Shown: positions 18,514-27,709, numbered from the stretch's first letter. The stretch: 64,000 nucleotides of DNA from Betaproteobacteria bacterium HGW-Betaproteobacteria-7 (GCA_002840765.1 PHCE01000001.1:62001-126000); one strand, 5' to 3'. Numbers and translations: made by a program. Notes: generated from the letters alone by a model not told the origin.

Positions 18514-19941
18514 TCAGACGTGATCGACGATGAAGCGCTTGATGGCATCGACATCGGGCGCCATGACGACAACCCGCTGCGGCAGCTTTTCAATGCCGGC
18601 CAAATCTACCGGACGCACCGGCTCGGCACCGAGCGCCTCGCGAATGGTTTCCTCGAACTTGGCCGGTTGCGCTGTTTCCAGCACGATCATCGGCACGCCA
18701 GCCTGACGCTGCTCCAGGGCCACCTTCAGAGCGTCGGCGGTGTGGGTGTCGAGCATCACGTTGTAGCGCCCCTGGGCGAAGCGGATGGTCTTGATGCGGT
18801 CGCTATGCGTACTCTTGCCGGAAATGAAGCCGAATTGCGGCATCTTCGCCCAATGCGGAGTTGCCGACAGGTCGAAAGCCTGACCCTTGTCGACCTTGGC
18901 CCACAGTTCACAAACGATGGCCGGGTCGCGGCCGACCAGATCGAAGACGAAGCGCTCGAAATTGGAGGCCTTGGAAATATCCATTGACGGGCTTGAGGTG
19001 ATGCTGGTTTCGACCGAGGTCCGCGGGCGATAGACGCCGGTCCGGAAGAATTCGTCGAGCACGTCGTTTTCATTGGTGGCCAGGACCAGTTTGGCAATCG
19101 GCAGGCCCATCTGGCGAGCGATGTGGCCGGCGCATATGTTGCCGAAGTTGCCGGACGGCACGGCGAAGGCGACCTGCTCATCGTTCGACTGCGTGGCCAG
19201 GAAATAGCCCTGGAAGTAATAGACGATCTGTGCCGCGACACGCGCCCAGTTGATCGAATTGACGGCGCCGATCTTGTACTGTTTCTTGAAGGCGGCATCG
19301 TTGGACACCGCCTTCACAATGTCCTGGGCATCGTCGAACATGCCGGTGACGGCGATGTTGAAAATGTTTTCGTCCTGCAGCGAGTACATCTGGGCCCGCT
19401 GGAAGGAGCTCATCTTGCCATCCGGCGAGAGCATGAAGACCTTGACGTTGTGCTTGCCGCGCATGGCGTACTCGGCCGCTGAGCCCGTGTCGCCGGAAGT
19501 CGCGCCGAGGATGTTGATCGACTCGCCGCGCTGTTCGAGCACGTACTCGAACAGGTTGCCAAGCAACTGCATGGCCATGTCCTTGAAGGCCAGCGTCGGG
19601 CCGTTGGACAGTTCCTGTGTGTAAAGGCCATCTTCCAGTTTGGTCAGCGGCGTAATCTGCGTTGCGTCGCCGCCGTTGCGCGTATGACGATAAACCTGCG
19701 CGGTATAGGTCCTAGCGACCAGCACCTTGAGATCGGCCGGCGGGATGTCAGTGATGAACTTCGCCAGGATTTCGTAGGCCAGGTCGGCGTAAGACAACTG
19801 GCGCCAGGCATCCAGCTCGCTGCGGCTGATCTGCGGATAGCTCTCCGGCAGGTAGAGACCGCCATCTGGGGCCAAGCCGCCGAGGAGGATGTCGCAGAAA
19901 GCCTGGGGGGCGGCATGACCGCGAGTCGAGATGTAGCGCAT
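18514..19941 (-). CDS. thrC: Threonine synthase
   Basis: A 475-residue PLP enzyme making threonine from O-phosphohomoserine. The PLP Lys is Lys120 in GPTLAFKDMAMQLLGN; the phosphate-binding ATSGDTGSAAEYA and AVPSGNFGN segments are present. ATG 19941 (MRYISTRGHAAP) is the family's usual beginning; an upstream in-frame start at 20022 adds a tail and overlaps the neighbouring gene. Unlike the common hom-thrC order, two unrelated genes and a terminator separate it from hom. Confidence 0.96.
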   Translation of the reverse strand: MRYISTRGHAAPQAFCDILLGGLAPDGGLYLPESYPQISRSELDAWRQLSYADLAYEILAKFITDIPPADLKVLVARTYTAQVYRHTRNGGDATQITPLTKLEDGLYTQELSNGPTLAFKDMAMQLLGNLFEYVLEQRGESINILGATSGDTGSAAEYAMRGKHNVKVFMLSPDGKMSSFQRAQMYSLQDENIFNIAVTGMFDDAQDIVKAVSNDAAFKKQYKIGAVNSINWARVAAQIVYYFQGYFLATQSNDEQVAFAVPSGNFGNICAGHIARQMGLPIAKLVLATNENDVLDEFFRTGVYRPRTSVETSITSSPSMDISKASNFERFVFDLVGRDPAIVCELWAKVDKGQAFDLSATPHWAKMPQFGFISGKSTHSDRIKTIRFAQGRYNVMLDTHTADALKVALEQRQAGVPMIVLETAQPAKFEETIREALGAEPVRPVDLAGIEKLPQRVVVMAPDVDAIKRFIVDHV

Positions 19942-19972
19942 GGCGAAACCCTGAAAGCGAAAAAAGGCGATT

Positions 19973-21097
19973 TTACCGTGTCGGACGACGGACGCGAACG
20001 GCTTGCACCAAGGCGATGGCAAAGAAGATCAGGCCGCCCGCGGCAAAACCGACGGCGACGGTGGCGAAGCCGGCCAGGGCGTGGGCGGCGGCGAGCAGAA
20101 AGAAGAGTGCCCGCCAGTTGCCGCCAGTCGCCAGTCGCCGGCGCATTTCCAGCCGGGCCGGCGATTGTGGCCCCGGCCAGCGCCACACCGGCAGCAACTG
20201 GCTGAGCGCCCCGCTAACCAGCGGCAACAGGAAGCCTACCAGCCAGGCAAGCAAGGTCGGCGGCGCCACCATCAGGCCGGCGCCGTGGGCGATGCCGGCC
20301 GCCAGGGTCAGCACCAGTCCGCCGGTCGCCGCCAGCAGCGAAGCACCGACACCGTCAGCGACGATGGCCCGGAAGCTGAAGCAATGCCCCCACTGGCCGA
20401 GCAAGCCCAGCGTCGCCACCAGCGTCAGCCCGGCCCCGATGGCGGCGAGCAGCCAATGAAAGGCCGCACCGGCGGCGACCAGCAGCACCCCGCCGGCCGC
20501 CAGCCAGAGGCGCCGGCGCAGCCAGGAAGCGGCATCCGGATCGGCGCGTCCCATGGCGGTCGGCAGCAGCACCGGCAAGGTACCGAGCGCGGCCAGCCCG
20601 ACCAGCCCGAGCGTATTCAGATGCAGATGGAGCTGGCGCCAGGCCGCCCACTGCGACGGCCAGGCGGCCATGGCCAGGATGGCCGTCAGAGCGAGCATCA
20701 GACAGGCCAATGCCGCCGCATACCAGCGCCAGCCTGGATGCGGTGCCCCCAGCGTAGCGCGCGCCCGGCCGACGATCCAGCTCAGCAGGACGAGGGCCAG
20801 CACCAAATCCAGCAACGCGGCCAGATGCAGCAGCCCATAGGGCAACAGGCCCTGCAGCGCGCCAACGACCAGCAGCCCGCTGCCTTGGGCGACGGACGGC
20901 AGGCTGGAAAGCAAACGACCGGGATTGCCGGTGCGCGTCAGCACCGGCACGAAATGCATCATCGCCGCAAAAATCAGTGGCACGATGCCGACGGCAAAGG
21001 CCAGATGCAACACCGCCACCGGCACCCCGACCCCGGCCAGCGTCATGGCGACGCTGGCGAACAGGGCAAGCAGGGTCAGGCTGGCGGTCTTGATCAA
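19973..21097 (-). CDS. Multi-pass membrane protein, resembling NnrS / haem-copper-oxidase-like families
   Basis: A 374-residue, very hydrophobic protein with about ten to twelve predicted helices. His residues recur at helix ends (VLHLAFAVG, MMHFVPVLTRTG, RQLHLHLNTLGLVGL), as in NnrS and related NO/oxygen-linked membrane proteins that bind haem or copper. The next gene upstream encodes a DUF2249 protein, a family often found beside denitrification and NO genes. The start is TTG 21097, directly after the DUF2249 stop, so the two are coupled. The family assignment is tentative and the function unproved. Confidence 0.6.
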   Translation of the reverse strand: MIKTASLTLLALFASVAMTLAGVGVPVAVLHLAFAVGIVPLIFAAMMHFVPVLTRTGNPGRLLSSLPSVAQGSGLLVVGALQGLLPYGLLHLAALLDLVLALVLLSWIVGRARATLGAPHPGWRWYAAALACLMLALTAILAMAAWPSQWAAWRQLHLHLNTLGLVGLAALGTLPVLLPTAMGRADPDAASWLRRRLWLAAGGVLLVAAGAAFHWLLAAIGAGLTLVATLGLLGQWGHCFSFRAIVADGVGASLLAATGGLVLTLAAGIAHGAGLMVAPPTLLAWLVGFLLPLVSGALSQLLPVWRWPGPQSPARLEMRRRLATGGNWRALFFLLAAAHALAGFATVAVGFAAGGLIFFAIALVQAVRVRRPTR

Positions 21098-21352
21098 TCA
21101 GCCAAGAACCGAAAAGTCGATGACGATGGCGCCCGGCTCGCGCTGGCGGTACTCGATGGCCACGTGTTCGCCGTAACGCTGCTGCAACTGGGCAAGCAGC
21201 GGCAGCGGGTCGTGATCGTTGCAGAAACGCATGGTTTCGCCGGGCTGCAGCGAATCGAGCGCGCCGAAGATGGCGGCGTGGCGGAAACGCTTGGCGACGC
21301 CGCGGGCGTCAAACGGGTAGAGGGCTTCGGGGGTGGTATGGTTGCAGGCCAT
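21098..21352 (-). CDS. DUF2249 domain protein
   Basis: An 84-residue protein with the DUF2249 pattern: YPFDARGVAKRFRHAAIFGALDSL, then MRFCNDHDPLPLLAQLQQRYG, then EYRQREPGAIVIDF. DUF2249 is a TusA-like small fold often found next to NO-reduction or haem genes; its biochemistry is not settled. ATG 21352 follows AAGGAG. It is the first gene of a pair with the membrane protein at 19973, upstream of thrC and after the hom terminator. Confidence 0.85.
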   Translation of the reverse strand: MACNHTTPEALYPFDARGVAKRFRHAAIFGALDSLQPGETMRFCNDHDPLPLLAQLQQRYGEHVAIEYRQREPGAIVIDFSVLG

Positions 21353-21446
21353 GGGTTTCTCCTTGAGGGTTGCGCCAGAATCAGGGCGTTCGCGGATTGT
21401 GCCGGCCTGCTGATCCGCATTCCTTGATCGGTGTCGTAAACGCCAG

Positions 21447-21471
21447 CAAAAACGGGGGCCGCAGCCCCCGT
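21447..21471 (-). terminator. Rho-independent terminator of hom
   Basis: The GC-rich hairpin ACGGGGGC / GCCCCCGT with a four-base loop is followed on the minus strand by five T. It lies 29 bases past the hom stop, separating hom from the DUF2249 pair. Confidence 0.85.
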
Positions 21472-21499
21472 CGAAAAACACCGTGCAAGCTGCGAAACC

Positions 21500-22810
21500 T
21501 TACTGCAATTCTTCCAGGCGGATACGCTTGACCTTGCCCTTTTGCGCGGCCAGACCCTCGATCCTGGCAATCGCCGCATCGGCAGCGCTTTCCTTGCAAA
21601 CGTGGGTCAGGATGATGATGTCAGTCTCGCCCTCGCCTTCTTCCGGCTCGCGCTGGAGCATGGCATCAATGGAGATGCCCTGGTCAGCCAGGATGCGGGT
21701 GACGTCGGCGAGCACGCCGGCCTTGTCCTCGACGCGCAGGCGCAGGTAGTTGCCAGTTTCGATCTCGCTCATCGGCAGGACCGGCAGGTTGGACATGGCA
21801 TCCGGCTGGAAAGCCAGGTGCGGTACGCGGTGGGCGGCATCAGCGGTGGCGAGACGGGTGACGTCGACCAAGTCGGCGATAACCGCCGAAGCCGTCGGTT
21901 CGGCGCCGGCGCCCTTGCCATAGTAAAGCGTCGTACCAACGGCATCGCCCTTGACGACAACAGCGTTCATCGCCCCCTCGACATTGGCGATCAGGCGCTT
22001 GGCCGGAATCAGCGTCGGGTGCACACGCAGTTCGACACCGTTGTCGCGGCGCTTGGCGATGCCGAGCAGCTTGATTCGGTAGCCGAGTTGTTCGGCGTAC
22101 TTGATGTCCGAAGCTTCCAGCTTGGTGATGCCCTCGACGTAGGCCTTGTCGAACTGCACAGGAATACCGAAGGCGATGGCCGAGATCAGCGTCGCCTTGT
22201 GCGCCGCATCGACACCTTCGATATCGAAGGTGGGGTCAGCTTCGGCATAGCCCAGGCGCTGGGCTTCCTTGAGCACGTCATCAAAGGACAGACCTTTGTC
22301 GCGCATTTCGGAAAGGATGAAATTGGTCGTGCCATTGATGATGCCGGCCGCCCACTCGATGCGGTTGGCGGTCAGGCCTTCGCGCAGCGCCTTGATGATC
22401 GGAATGCCGCCGGCAACCGCCGCTTCGAAGGCAACCATGACGCCTTTCTGCTGCGCCGCGGTGAAGATCTCGGTGCCATGCACGGCGAGTAGCGCCTTGT
22501 TGGCGGTAACGACATGCTTGCCGTTGGCGATCGACTGCATGACCACTTCCTTGGCCACGCCATAGCCGCCAATCAGCTCAACGATGATGTCGATTTCCGG
22601 ATCATTGACCAAGGAAAAGGCGTCATCGGTAACCCGGGCAGCACCACCGGTGATCTGCTTCGCCAGTTCGACGTTCTTGTCGGCCACGGCGACGATCTGA
22701 ATCGGCCGACCGGCGCGGCGGGTGATTTCTTCCGCATTGCGCTTGAGGACGGTCCAGGTGCCACCGCCGACGGTGCCGATGCCGATAAGGCCAACATTGA
22801 TAGGTTTCAT
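21500..22810 (-). CDS. hom: Homoserine dehydrogenase
   Basis: A 436-residue NAD(P)-dependent enzyme of the threonine/methionine branch. The N-terminal Rossmann motif is GLIGIGTVGGGTW. The catalytic region has AAGIINGTTNFIL and the Lys/Asp context of the family. The C-terminal ACT domain (LRLRVEDKAGVLADVTRIL) gives feedback regulation by threonine. The start is ATG 22810. alaA lies upstream on the same strand with a 90-base gap holding short repeats. Confidence 0.96.
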   Translation of the reverse strand: MKPINVGLIGIGTVGGGTWTVLKRNAEEITRRAGRPIQIVAVADKNVELAKQITGGAARVTDDAFSLVNDPEIDIIVELIGGYGVAKEVVMQSIANGKHVVTANKALLAVHGTEIFTAAQQKGVMVAFEAAVAGGIPIIKALREGLTANRIEWAAGIINGTTNFILSEMRDKGLSFDDVLKEAQRLGYAEADPTFDIEGVDAAHKATLISAIAFGIPVQFDKAYVEGITKLEASDIKYAEQLGYRIKLLGIAKRRDNGVELRVHPTLIPAKRLIANVEGAMNAVVVKGDAVGTTLYYGKGAGAEPTASAVIADLVDVTRLATADAAHRVPHLAFQPDAMSNLPVLPMSEIETGNYLRLRVEDKAGVLADVTRILADQGISIDAMLQREPEEGEGETDIIILTHVCKESAADAAIARIEGLAAQKGKVKRIRLEELQ

Positions 22811-22855
22811 TTAGGATCGAGTTGCTTAGAAGTTAGGATCGAGTAAAAAGTTAGG
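22811..22855. repeat. Short direct repeats between alaA and hom
   Basis: The 12-mer TTAGGATCGAGT occurs at 22811-22822 and 22833-22844, and AGTTAGG recurs at 22849-22855. The first copy abuts the hom ATG on the opposite strand. The spacing of 22 bases puts the copies on the same helix face, so a tandem regulator site is possible, but a simple duplication is just as likely. Confidence 0.55.
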
Positions 22856-22900
22856 GGCTGCGCCTGACTACTAACAGCTCAAACCCCTAGCAGCCAATAG

Positions 22901-24130
22901 CTAATTTGTGCCGTGCCGCTTGCGGTAGTTTTCCAGGAAGCGGGCGAGGCGGCCGACGGCTTCGCGCAGGTCGTCCTCGTGCGGCAGGAAGACCAGGCGA
23001 AAATGGTCGGGATGCGGCCAGTTGAAGCCGGTGCCCTGGACTAGCAGCACCTTCTCTTCCTGCAGCAGTTCGGCAATGAAGGCCTGATCGTTCTTGATCG
23101 GATAGATCTGCGGATCAAGTTTCGGGAACATGTACAGCGCCGCCTTCGGCTTGACGCAGGAAACACCCGGAATGGCATTGATCAGCTCGAAGGCGATGTC
23201 GCGTTGGCGCCGCAGGCGACCGCCCTCGGCGATCAGGTCATCGATGCTCTGGTACCCGCCCAGCGCCGTCTGGATGCCGTGCTGGCCGGGCGCATTGGCG
23301 CACAGGCGCATCGAAGCCAGCATGTCGAGACCTTCGATGTAATCCTTGGCGTGACGTTTTTCACCGGACACAATCATCCAGCCGGCACGGTAACCGCAGG
23401 AACGGTAGTTCTTGGAAAGGCCGTTGAAAGTAATGGTCAGCACATCCTCGGAAAGCGCGGCGATCGAGGTGTGCTTGACGCCGTCGTAGAGCACCTTGTC
23501 GTAGACTTCGTCGGCGTAGATGATCAGGTGATGCTCACGGGCGATGTCAATGATCTCATGCAGCAGGTCATCCGGATACAGCGCACCGGTCGGGTTGTTC
23601 GGATTGATGATGACGATGGCGCGCGTGTTCTTGTTGATTTTGCTGCGGATATCGTTCAGATCAGGCAGCCAGCCCTTTTCCTCGTCACACAGGTAATGCA
23701 CCGGCTTGCCGCCGGACAGGCTGATCGCCGCCGTCCACAGCGGATAGTCCGGCGCCGGCACTAGCACTTCGTCACCGGCATCGAGCAAGGCGTTCATGGC
23801 CATGACGATCAGTTCGGAAACACCGTTACCGACGTAGATGTCTTCCAGCGTCACACCCTTGATGTGCTTCTGCTGGGTGTAATGCATGATCGCCTTGCGC
23901 GCCGCGAAAATACCCTTCGAATCCGTATAACCGGCCGCATTCGGCAGGTTGCGGATGATGTCCTGCTGGATTTCCTCGGGCGAGTCGAAGCCGAACGCGG
24001 CCAGATTGCCGATGTTCAGCTTGATGATCTTGTGCCCTTCCTCTTCCATCTGCTTGGCCATCTGCAGCACGGGGCCGCGGATGTCATAACAGACGTTGGC
24101 GAGCTTGGCGGATTTCTTGACGTGTTTCAT
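22901..24130 (-). CDS. alaA: Alanine/aspartate-type aminotransferase (AlaA family)
   Basis: A 409-residue class I PLP aminotransferase. The PLP Lys is in TFNGLSKNYRSCGYRAGW. Other marks are NPNNPTGALYP, YADEVYDKVLYDG, and the substrate-Arg region PDHFRLVFLP. It resembles the AlaA glutamate-pyruvate transaminase, which makes alanine. The start ATG at 24130 is divergent from the Mth938 gene at 24229. Its product also bears on aspartate-family precursors, and hom follows directly. Confidence 0.88.
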   Translation of the reverse strand: MKHVKKSAKLANVCYDIRGPVLQMAKQMEEEGHKIIKLNIGNLAAFGFDSPEEIQQDIIRNLPNAAGYTDSKGIFAARKAIMHYTQQKHIKGVTLEDIYVGNGVSELIVMAMNALLDAGDEVLVPAPDYPLWTAAISLSGGKPVHYLCDEEKGWLPDLNDIRSKINKNTRAIVIINPNNPTGALYPDDLLHEIIDIAREHHLIIYADEVYDKVLYDGVKHTSIAALSEDVLTITFNGLSKNYRSCGYRAGWMIVSGEKRHAKDYIEGLDMLASMRLCANAPGQHGIQTALGGYQSIDDLIAEGGRLRRQRDIAFELINAIPGVSCVKPKAALYMFPKLDPQIYPIKNDQAFIAELLQEEKVLLVQGTGFNWPHPDHFRLVFLPHEDDLREAVGRLARFLENYRKRHGTN

Positions 24131-24143
24131 GAAGGCATTCCGG

Positions 24144-24171
24144 TTTGGCGCAATTCGGCCAAAGGTATAAT
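24144..24171 (+). promoter_or_regulatory. Sigma-70 promoter for the Mth938-type gene
   Basis: A perfect -10 TATAAT at 24166-24171 follows a -35-like TTTGGC at 24144-24149 (16-base spacer). It reads toward the GTG at 24229 and shares the divergent gap with alaA. Confidence 0.65.
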
Positions 24172-24228
24172 CCTACTTTATCGTATGGTGCACCGCAATT
24201 TCGGCGGGCCTTTCCGGGACTATCGTTT

Positions 24229-24600
24229 GTGAAACTACATCTCTCCAGCGCCACCGGACTCAATCTGTTCACTGCTCATGGCGAAGGCTACGTCGCCGTC
24301 AATAACGAGCGCCATGAAACGAACCTCATCGTGCTGCCGGAATCGATCATCGCCGACTGGACAAAAGCCAACGTTCTGACGCTGACCATGGACGACATGG
24401 ACAAGTTGCTGGCGCTGCAAACCAGCATCATCCTGCTCGGCACCGGCAACCGCCTGCGCTTCCCGCCGGGCCAGCTGCTCAAGCCCTTCGCCCAGGCCGG
24501 CATCGGCCTGGAGGTCATGGACCTGCCGGCCGCCTGCCGCACCTACAACATCCTCGCCAGCGAAGGCCGCCAGGTCGCGGCGGCCCTGCTCTTCGACTGA
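24229..24600 (+). CDS. Mth938-like domain protein (DUF498)
   Basis: A 123-residue single-domain protein of the Mth938/NDUFAF3-like fold. The core is LNLFTAHGEGYVAVNNERHETNLIV, LLGTGNRLRFPP, and YNILASEGRQVAAALL, with C-terminal Phe-Asp. The family has no defined bacterial function. The start is GTG 24229 (MKLHLSSATG), near the family's start; the frame extends further left but overlaps the promoter. Convergent with manC, whose stop codon abuts. Confidence 0.82.
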   Translation: MKLHLSSATGLNLFTAHGEGYVAVNNERHETNLIVLPESIIADWTKANVLTLTMDDMDKLLALQTSIILLGTGNRLRFPPGQLLKPFAQAGIGLEVMDLPAACRTYNILASEGRQVAAALLFD

Positions 24601-26037
24601 TCAGCGACGACCGTAGGTATCCTCAAAACGGACGATATCGTCCTCGCCGAGGTAACTGCCGGACTGCACCTCGATCATCTCGAGTGGCACGATTCCCGGA
24701 TTCTCCAGGCGGTGCTTGACGCCGAGCGGGATGTAGGTCGACTGGTTCTCGGTCACCAGGAAGACCTCATCGCCCTTGGTCACCCGCGCCGTACCGCTGA
24801 CCACGATCCAGTGCTCGGCGCGATGATGGTGCATCTGCAGTGACAGGGCGGCACCCGGCTTGACGCCAATGCGCTTGACCTGGAAGCGCTCGCCAGAATC
24901 CACACCGTCGTACCACCCCCAGGGCCGGAAGACCTTGCGATGCCACTGGGCAACCGCCCGCCCGTCCGCCTTCAGGCGATCGACGATCTTCTTCACATCC
25001 TGCGTTGCATCGTGATGGGCAACCAGTACCGCGTCATCGGTCTCGACCACCACCAGATCGCTCAGGCCAACACAGGCAACCAGCCGGCTCTCGGAAATTG
25101 CCAGGGTGTTGCGGCAACCTTCGAGCAGCACGTCGCCGCGCCAAGCATTGCCATCGTCGCACTTGGGCAGCACCTTCCACAACGCATCCCAGGCACCGAC
25201 ATCGGACCAGCCGGCGGCCAGTGGTATTACCGCACTCTTCGGCAGCCCGGCTACGCCCCCGGTCAGGCGCTCCATCACCGCATAGTCGATGGAGTCGGCA
25301 GGACATTGGCCGAAGGCCGCCTGATCGACGCGAATGAAGTCACCATCCTCGCTGCCGCCCTGGAGGGCCAGCCGGCAGGCGGCAAGAATGTCGGCCCGGC
25401 AGTGCTCGAGAGCGGCCAACCATGTGGAAGCGCGCATGACGAAGATGCCGCTGTTCCAGAGGAAGTCGCCGGCATCCAGATAAGTCTGCGCCGTCTCGCG
25501 ATCGGGTTTCTCAACGAAGCGCGCCAGTTCGAAGGCCGAACCGCCGCCCAGCGCCATCCCCTGCTGGATGTAGCCATACCCCGTCTCCGGACAATCCGGC
25601 GTGATGCCGAAAGTCACCGCCATACCCGCCTCGGCGAGCGCCACCGCACGCGTCACAGTCGTTTTGAAGGTTGCCGCATCAAGAATTACGTGATCGGCCG
25701 GCATCACAACCAGTACTGGATCGCCGCCTTGCTGTTGCGCCCAGAGTGCCGCCAGAGTCAGCGCTGGCGCCGTGTTGCGACCGAATGGCTCGAGCAGCGC
25801 CTTGCCCTTCTTGCCGAGCAGGCGCAATTGCTCGGCGACGACGAAGCGGTGTTCCTCGTTGCAGACCAGCAGCGGCTCACCCAGCCCATCGATACCGTCG
25901 AGACGGGCAACGGTTGCCTGCAACATCGACTGCTCGCCGACCAGCGGCAACAACTGTTTCGGATACTTTTCGCGCGATAGCGGCCACAGGCGCGTTCCTG
26001 AACCACCAGAGAGGACGACGGGAAGAATCGTGTTCAT
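24601..26037 (-). CDS. manC: Mannose-1-phosphate guanylyltransferase / mannose-6-phosphate isomerase
   Basis: A 478-residue bifunctional enzyme making GDP-mannose. The N-terminal nucleotidyltransferase opens with VVLSGGSGTRLWPLSREKYP. The C-terminal cupin isomerase domain has RPWGWYDGVD, SLQMHHHRAEHW and YIPLGVKHRLENPG. The precursor feeds the exopolysaccharide operon on the other strand beginning at 35353, although manC sits nine kilobases away. Full length, no frameshift. Confidence 0.95.
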   Translation of the reverse strand: MNTILPVVLSGGSGTRLWPLSREKYPKQLLPLVGEQSMLQATVARLDGIDGLGEPLLVCNEEHRFVVAEQLRLLGKKGKALLEPFGRNTAPALTLAALWAQQQGGDPVLVVMPADHVILDAATFKTTVTRAVALAEAGMAVTFGITPDCPETGYGYIQQGMALGGGSAFELARFVEKPDRETAQTYLDAGDFLWNSGIFVMRASTWLAALEHCRADILAACRLALQGGSEDGDFIRVDQAAFGQCPADSIDYAVMERLTGGVAGLPKSAVIPLAAGWSDVGAWDALWKVLPKCDDGNAWRGDVLLEGCRNTLAISESRLVACVGLSDLVVVETDDAVLVAHHDATQDVKKIVDRLKADGRAVAQWHRKVFRPWGWYDGVDSGERFQVKRIGVKPGAALSLQMHHHRAEHWIVVSGTARVTKGDEVFLVTENQSTYIPLGVKHRLENPGIVPLEMIEVQSGSYLGEDDIVRFEDTYGRR

Positions 26038-26083
26038 GATTTATTGAAGTAATGACGAGGGCACAGCATAACCGATCTGCATG

Positions 26084-26878
26084 TCAGAGTTTTTTCAGGT
26101 ATTCCTTGGTGAACACCCGGTCCGGCAGCTCACGTAGCTTCATCTCGCTGTACTCGAGCACCGACTTTTCACCGCTGCGCAGCGCGTCCTCCATCACCAG
26201 CCGGGTCGGCCGCAGCTTGCCCGCCAGCGTCTTGAAGTCTTCATAACTCGCCTTCTTGAGCAGGCGGTTCGACAGCGAATAGAACTCCGCCTTGAACGGC
26301 CAGGAATTCTTCTGATTCACCCAGTAGACAACCTTCTGATAGGTCACCGAACGATCGACGGCAGCCAGTTCGAGTACCACATAATTTTCCCCATCAATGG
26401 TTTCCTTGCGCAGCACCTTGGGATTGTAATCGCCGGCAAAATTGGCGCGCGCCAGGTCGCCATTGGCCACCTGCCCCGTCAGCCGCTGGGCGAGCGAGAT
26501 GCGCACCGGCTGCGAAACCTCAGGCATGAAGACCCAAAGATCGCGGCCCTTCATCAGGATGATCTGGCCGCGCTCGGAAGCCGGCTCGGTCACCATGACC
26601 ACGGTATTTTCATTACCCTTCGACAACACCCGGTACTTGCGCTGCTCCGCGGCACCATCGCTCTTGTTCGTATTGATGACGATATCAACCTGGAAACCCT
26701 CGCCCGGGAAGCGTACCTGGTCGGCCTTTTCCACTATACTGCGCGCATAGGCGTCGTCCGCCGGATCGGCGGCAGCCTGCTGGGCCAGCGCAACAACCGA
26801 CTGGAACATCAGGAAGATGCCGGAGAGCAGCAGGCAAATCCAACCATTCAGCGGCTTGGCACAATTGCGTAACAACAT
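26084..26878 (-). CDS. LolA-like periplasmic lipoprotein/lipid carrier
   Basis: About 264 residues with an N-terminal signal peptide (ICLLLSGIFLMFQSVVALAQ) and a LolA-type unclosed barrel: KGNENTVVMVTEPASERGQ, LKGRDLWVFMPEVSQPVRIS, YYWVNQKNSWPFKAEFYS-like beta strands. The family moves lipids or lipoproteins across the periplasm. Start ATG 26878 has GGAG seven bases upstream; earlier in-frame ATGs precede the signal. It is divergent from an ABC ATPase (26930), 51 bases away, which suggests one transport system. Confidence 0.82.
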   Translation of the reverse strand: MLLRNCAKPLNGWICLLLSGIFLMFQSVVALAQQAAADPADDAYARSIVEKADQVRFPGEGFQVDIVINTNKSDGAAEQRKYRVLSKGNENTVVMVTEPASERGQIILMKGRDLWVFMPEVSQPVRISLAQRLTGQVANGDLARANFAGDYNPKVLRKETIDGENYVVLELAAVDRSVTYQKVVYWVNQKNSWPFKAEFYSLSNRLLKKASYEDFKTLAGKLRPTRLVMEDALRSGEKSVLEYSEMKLRELPDRVFTKEYLKKL

Positions 26879-26929
26879 AGGCATCTCCTCGCACATGTTC
26901 ATCGTCATTCTTCCCGCAGCCCGTCCGGC

Positions 26930-27691
26930 ATGAGCAGCGTCGTCCGCATTGAACGCGTTTTCAAGGAATATCTGCTCGGCGAGCAGATTGTCCAAGCGCT
27001 CAATGATATTACACTGGCCATCGAACCCGGCGTCTTCCTGGCCATCTCCGGCCCCTCGGGCAGCGGCAAGACGACCATGCTCAACCTGATCGGCTGCATC
27101 GACCGGCCGACCAGTGGCAATATCTACATCAACGAAGAAAACGTCTCGCAGAAATCGGCCAATGAACTGGCCGATCTCCGTTCCCGTTCGATCGGCTTCA
27201 TCTTCCAGACGTTCAATCTGCTGCCCGTCCTAACCGCCGCCGAAAACGTCGAATACCCGCTGCTTCGGCGCAAGGACATTTCCGCCGCCGACCGCAAGCG
27301 CCGCGTCGATTATTTCCTCGACATCGTCGGCCTTAGTAAATATGCCAACAACCGTCCCAACCAGCTAAGCGGCGGCCAGCGGCAGCGCGTTGCCATCGCC
27401 CGCGCCCTGGCCGTCAAACCGGCCATCGTGCTAGCCGACGAACCAACAGCCAATCTCGACAAGACCACGGGCATCGAAATCCTCAAATTGATGAAACTAA
27501 TCAACGAGCACCTCGGCACCACCTTCATCTTCTCCACCCACGACCAAAAAGTCATCGACCATGCTAACCGGCTGGTCAAGGTCGAGGACGGCACCATCAA
27601 AGCCTTCGGCGTGCGCAGCGCAAAACGCAAATGGAACATCGCCCGCGTCCGCAATCTGTCGGACATCGCTGCCGAAAACATTCCCGGATAA
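26930..27691 (+). CDS. ABC transporter ATP-binding protein, LolD/MacB class
   Basis: A 253-residue ATPase. Walker A is SGPSGSGKTTML, the Q-loop is IFQTFNLLPVLT, the signature is LSGGQRQRVAIARAL, Walker B is IVLADEPTANLD, and the switch His is in FIFSTHDQ. The class energises FtsX-type permeases rather than membrane export channels. No permease follows it; two FtsX-type permeases lie 5 kb downstream (32774, 33997). An extra 20-residue basic tail follows the core. ATG 26930, divergent from the LolA-like gene. Confidence 0.9.
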   Translation: MSSVVRIERVFKEYLLGEQIVQALNDITLAIEPGVFLAISGPSGSGKTTMLNLIGCIDRPTSGNIYINEENVSQKSANELADLRSRSIGFIFQTFNLLPVLTAAENVEYPLLRRKDISAADRKRRVDYFLDIVGLSKYANNRPNQLSGGQRQRVAIARALAVKPAIVLADEPTANLDKTTGIEILKLMKLINEHLGTTFIFSTHDQKVIDHANRLVKVEDGTIKAFGVRSAKRKWNIARVRNLSDIAAENIPG

Positions 27692-27709
27692 CCTCTCAGG
27701 ACCATCGCC

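Noticed and set aside
20003..21427. 474-residue plus-strand frame opposite the NnrS-like and DUF2249 genes
   Set aside because: Extremely Gln/Arg/Gly-rich, the mirror of a Leu/Ala-rich membrane protein; no start signal.
21353..21446. FNR/NnrR site before the DUF2249 gene
   Set aside because: TTGAT and ATCAG-like half-sites are present but not with the required spacing; no TTGAT-N4-ATCAA palindrome.
22811..22855. CRISPR-like spaced repeats
   Set aside because: Only two and a half short copies, 22 bases apart, with no spacers or cas genes.
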